From CAVPOO01 sp963707015 (GTDB lineage Bacteria > Pseudomonadota > Gammaproteobacteria > Thiohalobacterales > Thiohalobacteraceae), in assembly GCA_963707015.1 (NCBI GenBank), contig CAVPOO010000009.1, forward strand, positions 248,001-312,000: a DNA stretch of 64,000 nt. Direction: 5' to 3'. Below the pieces are notes generated by a model. The model ran no database searches. It had not been told where the DNA came from and was given only the letters and a program-made list of their open reading frames with translations. The position numbers and the translations under genes are program-made. Below are positions 36,675 to 44,979 of this stretch, in pieces (positions within the stretch are counted from its first letter, which is position 1; the number at the start of each line of letters is the position of its first letter).

Positions 36675-36860
36675 ATGAAGATCAAGGAGCTTATCAAATT
36701 ACTGGAAAGTGATGGATGGTCCCAAATAAGAATGAAAGGTAGTCATCGGCAATTTCGGCATCCTGCAAAGCCGGGCACCGTCACCGTTGCGGGTAAGCCA
36801 AGTGTTGATATCCCGCCCGGCACCTTGGCGAGTATTTTGAAGCAGGCTGGTCTAAAATAG
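36675..36860 (+). CDS. hicA: HicA toxin (mRNA interferase)
   Basis: A 61-residue basic protein of full family length. It has the double-stranded-RNA-binding-like fold and the catalytic His motif GSHRQFRHP (residues 23-31), followed by VTVAGKPSVDIPPGTLASIL and KQAGL. HicA cleaves mRNA in a translation-independent way. A ribosome-binding site (ACAGGGA) precedes ATG 36675. The antitoxin gene begins 18 bases after its stop. Nothing suggests damage, so the toxin is probably active when free. Confidence 0.92.
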   Translation: MKIKELIKLLESDGWSQIRMKGSHRQFRHPAKPGTVTVAGKPSVDIPPGTLASILKQAGLK

Positions 36861-36878
36861 ACGCAGAGGTATACGAGT

Positions 36879-37094
36879 ATGAAATATATGGTCGTTATCG
36901 AAAAAGGGGAATCGAGTTATGGGGCACACGTTCCTGATTTACCCGGGTGTGTTGCCGCTGCCGAATCACGAGAAGAAGTCATCGCTCTCATCCGAGAAGC
37001 CATTGAGTTCCATATAGAAGAACTGCGCCAATCCGGTGAGCCTGTGCCCCCGCCTTCGTCTGTAAGTGAATTTATCGAAGTCGATGCTGCATAA
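36879..37094 (+). CDS. hicB: HicB antitoxin (short form)
   Basis: A 71-residue HicB domain (MVVIEKGESSYGAHVPDLPG then CVAAAESREEVIALIREAIE) with a partial RNase H-like fold that binds HicA. It ends without the usual C-terminal ribbon-helix-helix or HTH domain, so this is the short HicB type; DNA binding, if any, must come from elsewhere in the complex. AGAGG lies before ATG 36879. The TAA stop is embedded in the left end of an attC-like hairpin, which supports a gene-cassette origin for the pair. Confidence 0.9.
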   Translation: MKYMVVIEKGESSYGAHVPDLPGCVAAAESREEVIALIREAIEFHIEELRQSGEPVPPPSSVSEFIEVDAA

Positions 37095-37149
37095 CGAGGC
37101 AAATCCAGCAGACCTCGCTAAGCTCGTCGGCTGATTTGCAACGTTCAAT
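37089..37149 (+). other. attC-like recombination site after hicB
   Basis: The layout follows an integron attC: left outer box GCATAAC (6 of 7 to RYYYAAC), AACG pairing with CGTT at the far end, an unpaired two-base spacer (AG against AA), then GCAAATC-C-AGC pairing with GCTGATTTGC. One extra C bulges from the left arm, and a 20-base loop closes the structure. The right box is GTTCAAT, a weak match to GTTRRRY. No integrase gene is present in the window. Confidence 0.6.
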
Positions 37150-37290
37150 GTCCGTTTTATTGAGTGTTTCCAGCCTGTGAATGACTGAAACTGGCCGAAA
37201 GTTGCCTTTCAGCTTCCTTCGATTTCAGGGCCTGCCTCAGGCCTGATCAGGTGTTCGACCTGCCGAATAAGTTAAGAGAAGCTCTGAAAA

Positions 37291-37521
37291 TCACTCGTTC
37301 CATTGCCGCTTGCAGGAAGGGCAAATCCGCTCGGCTGTCATAAATGCCCACGCAGTAATTAGTGTGACGACAATGATCCCGACGGGCCAATAGCCTTGAC
37401 TAAGAAAATAGAGCGGTATCAGCCATAGTAAACCCACCACTACGAACCGACCTCGGGCAGCAAGTCGTGGTTTGCCTTGGTATCCACAGTGAGGACATCG
37501 CGACATTTCAGTAGTCGTCAC
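37291..37521 (-). CDS. Small membrane protein with split zinc ribbon
   Basis: A 76-residue protein (GTG at 37521, or ATG at 37506). A CPHCG knuckle at the N-terminus and a CPSC knuckle at the C-terminus (ERICPSCKRQWNE) flank two hydrophobic segments (FVVVGLLWLIPLYFLSQG and VGIIVVTLITAWAFM). The two CxxC pairs could form one zinc ribbon at the cytoplasmic face. The family is not recognised. It is isolated on the minus strand, downstream of the hicAB cassette and convergent with it. Confidence 0.6.
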   Translation of the reverse strand: MTTTEMSRCPHCGYQGKPRLAARGRFVVVGLLWLIPLYFLSQGYWPVGIIVVTLITAWAFMTAERICPSCKRQWNE

Positions 37522-38005
37522 AGAAGGGTTCTCTGGAGCGAGGCGGCGCGTGTCAAGCTAGCTGTCGCCTGGATCATGCGGCGTTTTGCTCTTGCCGTTC
37601 AGCACGGAGGACGGCCTGGTCATCCACGAGCACCGCCATGTCTTCAACACCGTGGGCGCTAAGGGTGGCTCTCGATTAAGCTGACTTTCGCAAGATGTAC
37701 TTCCGCCGAAAAGCGCCCAAGTTGTAGATGGCTACACAGGGGAGTGTAAGATTTTTCCATGGCTCATCTTATATAATCAACTAGACCACTGTGTCTAATG
37801 TCCAAAATGCCGGCTGTGAAGTGCCCCGCGCAAAGTTGCAAAGGTTATAATGCGAAGAGGGAGGTGAGCATGAAATGCCTGTCCGAAGCAGAATGGGATT
37901 CGGTTGTTGAGATAATCCTTTGCGGCGTGCAAAAGAGGCAGCCATGCGCCTGGGCGATTACGTTGACGACAGCATGGGGAGGGCAGGCGTCCCACGGAGG
38001 CGGCG
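37522..38005. other. Intergenic region with decayed coding traces
   Basis: Two short frames (from 37798 and 37948) look partly coding. The second would give MRLGDYVDDSMGRAGVPRRR and end inside the start of the 65-residue gene. Neither is convincing alone. They may be remains of phage-type genes lying upstream of the terminase-like gene. Confidence 0.35.
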
Positions 38006-38203
38006 GTGAAGCGCCCCCCTGAAGAAACAATACGCCGGATAGCCGAGTTGATGGCAGCGGATGTTCGCCGGGAGGAGTTCCTGGTGGTGTTCCGTGCGAC
38101 AGCGGTGGATATGGGGCTCAAGGAGCAGGCCGAGGTCCTGATTCAGATGGCACAGGAGGCGTCTACTTCAGTGATCGACAGTGATGGCCGGATACGGCAG
38201 TAA
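38006..38203 (+). CDS. Small acidic helical protein, possibly phage-derived
   Basis: A 65-residue product starting at GTG 38006 with GGAGG six bases upstream. The sequence (PPEETIRRIAELMAADVRRE, then EQAEVLIQMAQEAS) is helical and unrecognised. It overlaps the next gene by 20 bases, indicating translational coupling. The neighbour resembles a phage terminase small subunit, so this may be a phage-type accessory gene. Confidence 0.5.
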   Translation: MKRPPEETIRRIAELMAADVRREEFLVVFRATAVDMGLKEQAEVLIQMAQEASTSVIDSDGRIRQ

Positions 38204-38552
38204 ACCAGGCGAGCGTCGCGGTGGCCGGGCAAAGGGCACACCGAACAAGCTCACGGTGGCGGTCAAAACGGCGGTCGTGGAAGCACTCAATGCGGGTGAC
38301 GGTGCCGTGGCTTTCTTCATCCAGCTCAAGGAGGAGGAGCCTAAGACCTTCGCAACGATATGCGGTCGGCTCATCCCCCACGAGCTTACCGGGCCGGAGG
38401 GTCGAGACTTGATACCGCCGAAGGACCTCAACGACCCAATGGAGCAGTTGGAACTCAGCCGCAGACTGCTGTTTGCGCTCGCGAAAGGCCTGGACGAGGT
38501 AGACACTACACCCGTCGGGCAACCCCCCTCAGAGTGCCGTGAGACAGGTTGA
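38184..38552 (+). CDS. Phage terminase small subunit-like protein
   Basis: A 122-residue protein from ATG 38184 (GTG 38181 also possible). The N-terminus KPGERRGGRAKGTPNK and the segment KTFATICGRLIPHELTGPEG match a group of small phage packaging or DUF5681-type proteins (GGRKKGTPNK ... FMTLVGKVLPLQVTGE). Members bind DNA ends during packaging. No large terminase, portal or capsid gene follows, so the prophage, if there was one, has been lost. It overlaps the upstream 65-residue gene. Confidence 0.6.
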   Translation: MAGYGSKPGERRGGRAKGTPNKLTVAVKTAVVEALNAGDGAVAFFIQLKEEEPKTFATICGRLIPHELTGPEGRDLIPPKDLNDPMEQLELSRRLLFALAKGLDEVDTTPVGQPPSECRETG

Positions 38553-38688
38553 CAGATTAACTCCGGAGGTTGACAGTGCCGGCGACGCGCTGATGCTCGG
38601 GGTGCCGGACGGCATTACTCACTTTGCGCTCTGTAACGTCACCTCCGGGCACACTCCTTTGGTCAACGTGACGCAAGGGTTGTGATGG

Positions 38689-38910
38689 TCAGTCCTTCTT
38701 CTTTGGCTCGTCTGATGCCTGAGCGAGCATGCCGCGGGACGCCATCTCTTGCATGAGTTGGTTCTCTCGGCGCTCCGACATCGGCAGTATGTTCGTGGGC
38801 AGCCGGTTCTTTCCAATTCCACCGATGACGAACCCTCGGCTGTAAATCGGATCGTCAGGCCGTGCTGCCCGCCTTTTCACGGGCTTCTTAGGTTCAGTCT
38901 CGTCACTCAT
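38689..38910 (-). CDS. Small basic protein of unknown function
   Basis: A 73-residue hydrophilic protein (KKPVKRRAARPDDPIYSRGF, then a Lys/Asp-rich end). There is no membrane span or recognised domain. It begins inside the last codons of the ribbon-helix-helix-like gene (8-base overlap), so the two are co-translated. Order and size resemble small partner genes of plasmid or phage regulators. Confidence 0.55.
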   Translation of the reverse strand: MSDETEPKKPVKRRAARPDDPIYSRGFVIGGIGKNRLPTNILPMSERRENQLMQEMASRGMLAQASDEPKKKD

Positions 38911-39097
38911 AGCTGATGGGCTCCCCTTGTCGGCGCCATTCCTCGATTAGCAGACGGTGGAACAGCTCTGTCTGGGTACACTGTAACGCTCGGCACAGAT
39001 AGTCGACTTTGATGCCAACCTCCAGCGGCAGCACAACCTCAAGCCGCTTCAGCTCGCCCCGCCGGATTCTGTCCCGCTCTGATGCTGAAAGTCCCAT
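38903..39097 (-). CDS. Putative ribbon-helix-helix regulator
   Basis: A 64-residue protein. A short strand (LKRLEVVLPLEVGIKV) followed by two helices (DYLCRALQCTQTELFHRLL and EEWRRQ) suggests a CopG/Arc-type DNA-binding dimer. It is the first gene of a two-gene operon lying between the terminase-like gene and tRNA-Ser, a typical site for integrated elements. It likely controls its own operon, but no operator was identified. Confidence 0.55.
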   Translation of the reverse strand: MGLSASERDRIRRGELKRLEVVLPLEVGIKVDYLCRALQCTQTELFHRLLIEEWRRQGEPISYE

Positions 39098-39209
39098 GTG
39101 AATCTCCGTTGCGGCCTAACCGTGTTCCAGCCGCTTTGTGGGTAGGAGTATGGGTATGCAGCTCAGCGTCTCGTCATATTCAGCGTATTCAGCAACTTAC
39201 ATCGTCAAT

Positions 39210-39299
39210 TGGCGGAGAGGGTGGGATTCGAACCCACGGACCGTTTAACCGGTCACTCGATTTCGAGTCGAGCCCATTCGACCACTCTGGCACCTCTCC
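39210..39299 (-). tRNA. tRNA-Ser (anticodon CGA)
   Basis: On the minus strand the acceptor stem is GGAGAGG/CCTCTCC, followed by discriminator G and an encoded CCA. The anticodon stem-loop reads CTCGA-CTCGAAA-TCGAG, giving anticodon CGA. A long variable arm and a GGTTCGAATCC T-loop complete a 90-nt class II tRNA. It decodes UCG serine codons. The accessory region ends against it. Confidence 0.95.
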
Positions 39300-39810
39300 G
39301 AAGGTTGCGCATTCTACCTCAGGTGGCGCGCAGATCGGTAAACCCTTGCAGACCCCGGTCCTTGGCCGGCGCCGCGGACTGCGGGACTGGGGCCGGGGGT
39401 CGCGCCTTCACGGGTGGTGGGGGGCAGGCCCTGAAACACTGCCGCCACGGGCAGGCTGGTATGTGCCGGATCGTGATCAGGTCGTGGGCTGACAGGGACA
39501 GGACGCGTTGCAGTAAACCGCGGCGCAGGTTTCTGGCGGCGGGTTCCTTCCGGTAGTTCAAGATAAAACAGGCATTTATAGTTTCCAAAGATGCGCCGGA
39601 AGCCCCTGAACACGGTTTAAATCCGTCGGGTGCCGCGCGGCACAATCCGATCCACCCGCGGCTCGAGTGAGCGGGACTGCCGGTGCTGAGGTGCGCATTT
39701 ATCCCTCGCCGCAAAATGCGCTATCCTAGAACGCGACGCTCGCTTTGTACGGGTTTGCGCGAAGAACCTCAAGTTAGTTAGCAAGTTAGATAGAAAAGGG
39801 GACACAAACA
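39300..39810. other. Intergenic region upstream of the sulfur-globule-like gene
   Basis: About 510 bases with no supported gene. It must carry the promoter of the 39811 gene. The last 40 bases are AT-rich with two close TTAGTTAG/TTAGATAG repeats; no confident -10/-35 pair is assigned. Confidence 0.4.
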
Positions 39811-40149
39811 ATGAAAGCGATGACGAAAATCGTGGCTGCCGTTGTTATCGCCGGCACCGCTGCATTGGGTTCGACCGGCGCCAGTGCCTGGTGGAACGAC
39901 GACCATCACTATGATCGTTGGCGCGACGGGCCCTGGTACGGCGGCTATCCGGGTTATGGCTGGGGCGGTTATCCCGGTTACGGCTGGGGCGGCTACCCGG
40001 GTTATGGCTGGGGCGGTTATCCCGGTTACGGCTGGGGTGGCTACGGGGGTTATGGCTGGGGCGGCTACCCCGCGCTGGGTTTGGGTGCTTATCCGTTGCA
40101 GGTCCAGACCACACCTTCGCAACCGACTGAAACCCGCCGTATTGAGTGA
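39811..40149 (+). CDS. Sulfur-globule-type Gly/Tyr-rich exported protein
   Basis: A 112-residue protein with a signal peptide (KIVAAVVIAGTAALGSTGASA) and AAAGGGG ahead of ATG 39811. The mature part starts WWNDDHHYDRW and then repeats GGYPGYGW about four times, in 24-bp DNA repeats, ending GLGAYPLQV. Small exported Gly/Tyr-rich proteins of this style form the envelope of periplasmic sulfur globules in purple sulfur bacteria and their relatives. Structural proteins of other kinds can look similar, so the assignment is by composition and architecture only. The gene is monocistronic. Confidence 0.65.
   Translation: MKAMTKIVAAVVIAGTAALGSTGASAWWNDDHHYDRWRDGPWYGGYPGYGWGGYPGYGWGGYPGYGWGGYPGYGWGGYGGYGWGGYPALGLGAYPLQVQTTPSQPTETRRIE
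39951..40065 (+). repeat. 24-bp coding tandem repeat
   Basis: About five imperfect copies of a unit encoding GYPGYGWG (GGTTATGGCTGGGGCGG type), inside the sulfur-globule-like gene. Copies alternate GGTTATGG and GGTTACGG. The array keeps frame and could change copy number by slippage. Confidence 0.8.
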
Positions 40150-40626
40150 CGGCACACGGGCCGGCCGCGAGAAACATCCCGGTCATTGCCCGGTTATGGC
40201 GTGCAGGGGCAGGCCGCGTTCCCAGGCGGGGGCGCGGCTGTACCCGTCGGATGCGGTCACGCAGCGTACGCCGGTGACGGTCGCCACGCGGGTAGGGTCC
40301 ATCACCGCCGAGGCCTGATTGCGCAGGAATCACCGCAAGGCCAGAACCCGGTGCGTCACAGGTAGCGGGTCGGCCCACCGGCCAGTGGGTATTCTCCACA
40401 TCAGCAGTAGTCCAGAATTCCGCACGACAGTGGTATCCTGCCGCTTGCCGTTGTTGTCCGGGCGCGGTTCCAACAGGCCAGGCGCGCTCGAGCGCTCGCG
40501 CTCTGCCCGGGGCACCGTGGCAGACGGCACGCGCGCGTTAGACGGCCTGACCGTTTGTGCAACGACCAGGGAAGATCCATCTCGTGGCGGCCGCAGCGAG
40601 TTCTGATAGGTGAGGGACGCACGCAG
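40150..40626. other. Intergenic region before glgX, no gene seen
   Basis: About 475 bases. Short open frames lack any ribosome-binding site or family match. The glgX-pyk promoter should be in its right half. Confidence 0.4.
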
Positions 40627-42720
40627 TTGACAAGCTATTCAACGACGCCTGGTTTCAGGTACCCGTTCGGCGCCAGACCCGACGCCGGCGGCAGCAACTT
40701 TTCGGTATTCAGCCGCTACGCGACCGGCGTGGAACTGCTGCTGTTCGAGGCTGTGGACAGCACGGAGCCCATGCAGGTCATCAAACTCGACCGCGAGGTG
40801 CACCGCACATTCTTCGCCTGGCATGTGTATGTCGAAGGACTGCGGCCCGGCGTCTGCTACAACTGGCGTGTCAGTGGGCCCTGTGAAAACAGCGCGTCGA
40901 CCGGCTTTTGTTTCGATGCGCACAAGGTCCTGGTCGATCCCTGGGCACGCGCGGTGAGCGACCAGCTCTGGGACCGCGAACAGGCCCAGCAGGCGGGTGG
41001 CAACGGCCACGCGTCCATTCGCGGCATCCTGGTTGACGACGGGTATGACTGGGAGGGCGATGGCCCGCTGCAACGGCCCACCGAGCATGCCATCATCTAT
41101 GAGCTGCACGTCGGCGGCTTTACGCGTCACCCCTCGTCGGGCGTGCGCCATCCGGGCACGTTTTCCGGGCTCATCGAGAAGATTCCCTACCTTCAGGCAC
41201 TGGGTGTCAGCTACGTGGAGCTCATGCCGGCCATGGCCTTTGATGAGCAGGATGTGCCGCCCGGTGCGGCCGCGCTGGGCCTGAGAAATTACTGGGGGTA
41301 CAGCACGCACAGTTTCTTCTCACCGCACCCGCGTTATTGCGTCTCGCCCGCAGCGGGAACGCATCGACGCGAGTTCCGCGACCTGGTCAAGGCGCTGCAC
41401 CGGGCCGGGATCGGCGTGATACTGGATGTCGTCTTCAATCACACTGCTGAGGGCGGTCTGGGTGGACCGGTGATCAACTTCAAGGGTTTCGGTAACCAGA
41501 TGTTCTATCATCTGGACCCCGCGGACCGGCGCCGTTACCGTGACTATACCGGTTGCGGCAACACCGTAAACGCCAACCATCCGCTGGTTACCCGCTTCAT
41601 CACCGAGTGCCTCGAATACTGGGTCAGGGAAATGCACGTCGACGGCTTTCGCTTCGATCTGGCCAGTGCGCTGGCGCGAGGCGAGGACGGAAATCCGCAG
41701 TACCATGCCCCGGTGCTCTGGAGCATCGAGTTCTCGGATACCCTGGCCCGCACCGGCCTGATTGCCGAAGCCTGGGATGCCGGCGGACTCTACCAGGTCG
41801 GCGATTTCCCGGGTTTTCGCTGGCTGGAATGGAACGGTCGTTATCGGGACGTCATGCGGCGCTTCGTGCGCGGCGAACCGGGGCTGATCGGCGAGCTGGC
41901 GTCGCGGCTGACGGGCAGCAGCGACCTCTACCAGGCGGGCGGGCGGCTGCCCATCAACAGTATCAATTTCATCACCAGCCACGACGGGTTCACGCTGCAC
42001 GACCTCGTCAGCTACGAGGCAAAACACAACCAGGCGAACGGCGAGGAGAATCGTGACGGGAGCAACGACAACCTGAGCTGGAATTGCGGCTGCGAGGGCG
42101 AAACCGAGGACGCGGCGGTGCGTGAGCTGCGCGAACGCCAGGCCAGGAACTTCATCGCCATCCTTCTGCTCAGCCACGGCGTGCCGATGCTGCTGGCCGG
42201 GGACGAGGTGTTACGCAGCCAGAAAGGCAACAACAACGCCTATTGCCAGGACAACGAACTGAGCTGGTTCGACTGGGACCTGACCGAAACCAATCACGCC
42301 ATGCTGCGCTTCGTACGGGAAATGATTGCCTTCCGCAAGCGTCATGCCTGTTTGATGCGCAGGCGGTTTCTGACCGGCAATACGCTGGCCGGCGGCCGTC
42401 TGCCGGATGTTACCTGGCATGGTTTTCAGTTGCAGCAGCCTCTCTGGGATGATCCGCAAGGTAAGCTTCTTGCCTACACACTGTCTGCCGTGGAACCGCA
42501 GACCGAGGACCTTCACATTATGCTGAATATGTCGGAACACGCGCATGAGCTTCCGCTGCTGCAACTCGAGCGCTGCGCCTGGTACCGAGCCATCGACAGC
42601 GCGGAGGCTTCGCCGAATGATATCCTGGAGCCAGCCCGGCAGCGGCCGGTAGACGGGAAGACGTATCCGGTGGGTCCGCGCAGCGTGGTGGTGCTGGAAA
42701 GCCGAAGGCGGCCAGGATGA
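40627..42720 (+). CDS. glgX: Glycogen debranching enzyme (isoamylase type)
   Basis: A 697-residue GH13 enzyme. TTG 40627 is chosen because GAGGGA lies nine bases upstream and the protein then starts TSYSTTPGFRYPFGARPDAG, the usual N-terminus. Catalytic motifs are intact: DVVFNHTAEGG, DGFRFDLASALARG (nucleophile Asp), GLIAEAWDAGG (acid/base Glu) and FITSHDGFTLHDLVSY (transition-state Asp). The N-terminal CBM48 domain covers about residues 10-120. It hydrolyses alpha-1,6 branches of glycogen limit dextrins. The pyruvate kinase gene overlaps its end by 4 bases (ATGA), so glycogen breakdown and lower glycolysis are co-expressed here. Confidence 0.93.
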   Translation: MTSYSTTPGFRYPFGARPDAGGSNFSVFSRYATGVELLLFEAVDSTEPMQVIKLDREVHRTFFAWHVYVEGLRPGVCYNWRVSGPCENSASTGFCFDAHKVLVDPWARAVSDQLWDREQAQQAGGNGHASIRGILVDDGYDWEGDGPLQRPTEHAIIYELHVGGFTRHPSSGVRHPGTFSGLIEKIPYLQALGVSYVELMPAMAFDEQDVPPGAAALGLRNYWGYSTHSFFSPHPRYCVSPAAGTHRREFRDLVKALHRAGIGVILDVVFNHTAEGGLGGPVINFKGFGNQMFYHLDPADRRRYRDYTGCGNTVNANHPLVTRFITECLEYWVREMHVDGFRFDLASALARGEDGNPQYHAPVLWSIEFSDTLARTGLIAEAWDAGGLYQVGDFPGFRWLEWNGRYRDVMRRFVRGEPGLIGELASRLTGSSDLYQAGGRLPINSINFITSHDGFTLHDLVSYEAKHNQANGEENRDGSNDNLSWNCGCEGETEDAAVRELRERQARNFIAILLLSHGVPMLLAGDEVLRSQKGNNNAYCQDNELSWFDWDLTETNHAMLRFVREMIAFRKRHACLMRRRFLTGNTLAGGRLPDVTWHGFQLQQPLWDDPQGKLLAYTLSAVEPQTEDLHIMLNMSEHAHELPLLQLERCAWYRAIDSAEASPNDILEPARQRPVDGKTYPVGPRSVVVLESRRRPG

Positions 42721-44147
42721 CAGCGGGCAATCCCTCGGGCTGCAAGACGAAAATCGTCTGCACCATCGGACCCGCCTCTGATTCCCTGGCGGTTCTGGAG
42801 CGTTTGATTGCGGCGGGCATGAATGTCGCGCGCCTGAATTTCTCGCACGGGGATGCGCACGAGCATAGCCGGGTTATCGAGACGATCCGCTCAGCGGAAC
42901 GCGCAACGGGTCGCCGTGTGGCGATCATGGCGGATCTGCCGGGGCCCAAGATACGCATCGGGCAGCTGGCCAGAGAGCCCATCGAGCTGAAAGACGGCGA
43001 CTATTTCATCCTGACGAGCGAGGACGTCGAGGGTACTACCGAGCGGGTCAGCGTGCAGTTTCCGGCTCTGCCGCGGGTGGTGCAGCCGGGCGATGCAGTG
43101 TATCTGAATGACGGCTTCATCCATCTGCAGGTGCTGCGCATCAGCGCCAACGATGTCATCTGCCGGGTCGTTGTCGGTGGGGAGCTGCGCTCGCGCAAGG
43201 GACTCAACCTGCCCGGTATTGATCTCGGCATGAGCGCATTCACCGAGCATGACGCTATCTGTCTCAAGGCTGCGCTGGAGGCCGGCGTGGATGCCGTCAG
43301 CCAGTCGTTCGTTGCGAGTGCCGCGGATGTGCAGGCGGTGCGCAAGGCGGCGGCGGAGCTCGGCTATCAGACAATGATCATTGCCAAGATCGAGCGTGCC
43401 GACGCACTGCAGAACATCGATGCCATTCTGCAGGCGGCCGACGGCATCATGATTGCGCGGGGTGATCTGGGGGTCGAGATTCCCGTCGAGCAGATCGCGG
43501 TGGTGCAGAAGCGCCTGATGACCAGCGCCGTCAAGTTGGGTAAACCCGTTATCACGGCGACCCATATGCTGGAGTCCATGGTGCACCACCGGCGCCCGAC
43601 GCGTGCCGAGGCGACCGACGTTGCGAACGCCATCCTGGATGGTACCGATTGCGTCATGTTGTCCGGTGAGTCGGCGATGGGGCGGCATCCGGTCGAAGCG
43701 GCCGCGATGCTGGCGAGCATCGCGGCGGCAACCGAACCCACACGCGCCTATCACCGACTGGAGGAGGCGCTGCAGTCCTATGGGCAGGAAGACGAGCTGC
43801 AGGCCGTCGATCTGCTGGCCCTGAGTATCTATTACACCCAGAAACGGGTCGCTCCGGTCGCGGTCATCATTCCGACCCGCAGCGGGGCGACGGCGCGGAA
43901 TGTGGCACGCTTCCGCCTTCCGGTGTGGATTACCGCCTTTTGTCAGGACGAGTCGACCTGCCAGGCACTGCAGTTCTCCTACGGTGTCAATCCGATCTAC
44001 GTGCCGGAGCAGGACCGCGACTGGGATCGCTTCGCCCGCGACTGGCTGCGCGCACAAGGGGTGAGCAAGGGTATGGCACTGCTCACTCAGGGTCCGTCGG
44101 AGCAGGCGCCCGCGGGGAATTATCGCATGGAGATTATGGAACTCTAG
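42717..44147 (+). CDS. pyk: Pyruvate kinase
   Basis: A 476-residue protein of normal length that converts phosphoenolpyruvate and ADP to pyruvate and ATP. Visible motifs are KTKIVCTIGPAS, MNVARLNFSHGD, ADLPGPKIRIG, IIAKIERADAL, the signature IMIARGDLGVEIP, and the C-terminal LSGESAMGRHPVEA. The C-terminal allosteric domain is complete. The ATG overlaps the glgX stop codon, giving translational coupling. The TAG stop lies within the 10 bp that flank a mobile element on its left, so that insertion left the coding sequence unharmed. Confidence 0.95.
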   Translation: MTAGNPSGCKTKIVCTIGPASDSLAVLERLIAAGMNVARLNFSHGDAHEHSRVIETIRSAERATGRRVAIMADLPGPKIRIGQLAREPIELKDGDYFILTSEDVEGTTERVSVQFPALPRVVQPGDAVYLNDGFIHLQVLRISANDVICRVVVGGELRSRKGLNLPGIDLGMSAFTEHDAICLKAALEAGVDAVSQSFVASAADVQAVRKAAAELGYQTMIIAKIERADALQNIDAILQAADGIMIARGDLGVEIPVEQIAVVQKRLMTSAVKLGKPVITATHMLESMVHHRRPTRAEATDVANAILDGTDCVMLSGESAMGRHPVEAAAMLASIAAATEPTRAYHRLEEALQSYGQEDELQAVDLLALSIYYTQKRVAPVAVIIPTRSGATARNVARFRLPVWITAFCQDESTCQALQFSYGVNPIYVPEQDRDWDRFARDWLRAQGVSKGMALLTQGPSEQAPAGNYRMEIMEL

Positions 44148-44150
44148 CTG

Positions 44151-44335
44151 GAATGGCACGTACTTAGGCGATTCCATAATCAATGTAGGGTGGGTTAGGC
44201 ACGCCGTTTGTGCCGTAACCCACCGCATGTGCCCGCAGGCACTCATGAAAGATTCATCGTGTTGCTCCGCAACGCCTGGTGGGTTACGCAAAAAAGCTAA
44301 CCCACCCTACATTTCGACTAAGGTAAGTGGCATTC
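44151..44335 (-). mobile_element. MITE-like element A, copy 3 (185 bp, inverted)
   Basis: It is the reverse orientation of copies 1, 2 and 4 (GAATGGCACGTACTTAGGCG at the left, TAAGTGGCATTC at the right). Flanking decamers ACTCTAGCTG and GGTGTAGCTG share 7 of 10 positions including TAGCTG. The left one contains the TAG stop of pyk. Confidence 0.82.
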
Positions 44336-44403
44336 GGTGTAGCTGGCGATCGAACGTCGCTCGACAGGCGCAGCGCACCGGCTTGCGGCGCCGTATATCG
44401 CGC

Positions 44404-44883
44404 TCAGTTCTGGACTCTCCAGCTGCCGTCAGGCTGTCGGCACGCCGTTCCATAGACCTTGTCCGACCTGCCACCGACCACGGCATCGATCGCATATTCC
44501 CGGCACGGGCCCGCCGCGGTTTCGTAGGTGCGTGTCGGCGTGACCTCATAGGCGTTTCCGGTATCCGGATTGCGCCAGCGCGACGGCACCCCGGTGCGCA
44601 CCGTCTCCAGGGTACGTGCGGTTTTGAGACGGTCGGTGTCGTCCATGGATCGGCCGATCGAACCGCCGATTGCCGCACCGGCCAGGGTGCCGGCAATGAT
44701 GGCAATGGTCCGGCCTTGCTGATGGTCGTCATCCACCTGTGCGCCCAGAAGCCCGCCCAGCGCGCCGCCGATGACCATGCCGGCCTGCTCCTGTGTTACC
44801 GCTGGTTGTCCGCCGTAGGTCGTGCAACCCGCGACTACCACGGCACCGGACAAGGCTGTTGCCAGTAGACCACGTATACGCAT
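44404..44883 (-). CDS. Glycine-zipper outer-membrane lipoprotein
   Basis: A 159-residue lipoprotein with lipobox VVAGC (cysteine at residue 20). Two glycine-zipper segments (GMVIGGALGGLLGAQ and AGTLAGAAIGGSIGRSMDD) match the 17-kDa surface antigen/Rick_17kDa family. A small C-terminal domain follows (NPDTGNAYEVTPTRTYE, CREYAIDAVVGG). Members sit in the outer membrane and contribute to envelope integrity; the exact role here is unknown. The next minus-strand gene upstream starts about 490 bases away. Confidence 0.85.
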   Translation of the reverse strand: MRIRGLLATALSGAVVVAGCTTYGGQPAVTQEQAGMVIGGALGGLLGAQVDDDHQQGRTIAIIAGTLAGAAIGGSIGRSMDDTDRLKTARTLETVRTGVPSRWRNPDTGNAYEVTPTRTYETAAGPCREYAIDAVVGGRSDKVYGTACRQPDGSWRVQN

Positions 44884-44979
44884 CGTAATGTCCTCCGTTT
44901 AAAGGGTTGGAAAGCCGGTTTTGCCGCCAGGGGTCCAATTGTATTCTTTACCCTTGCGCGCGTCGCCGGGGCAGGGCGG

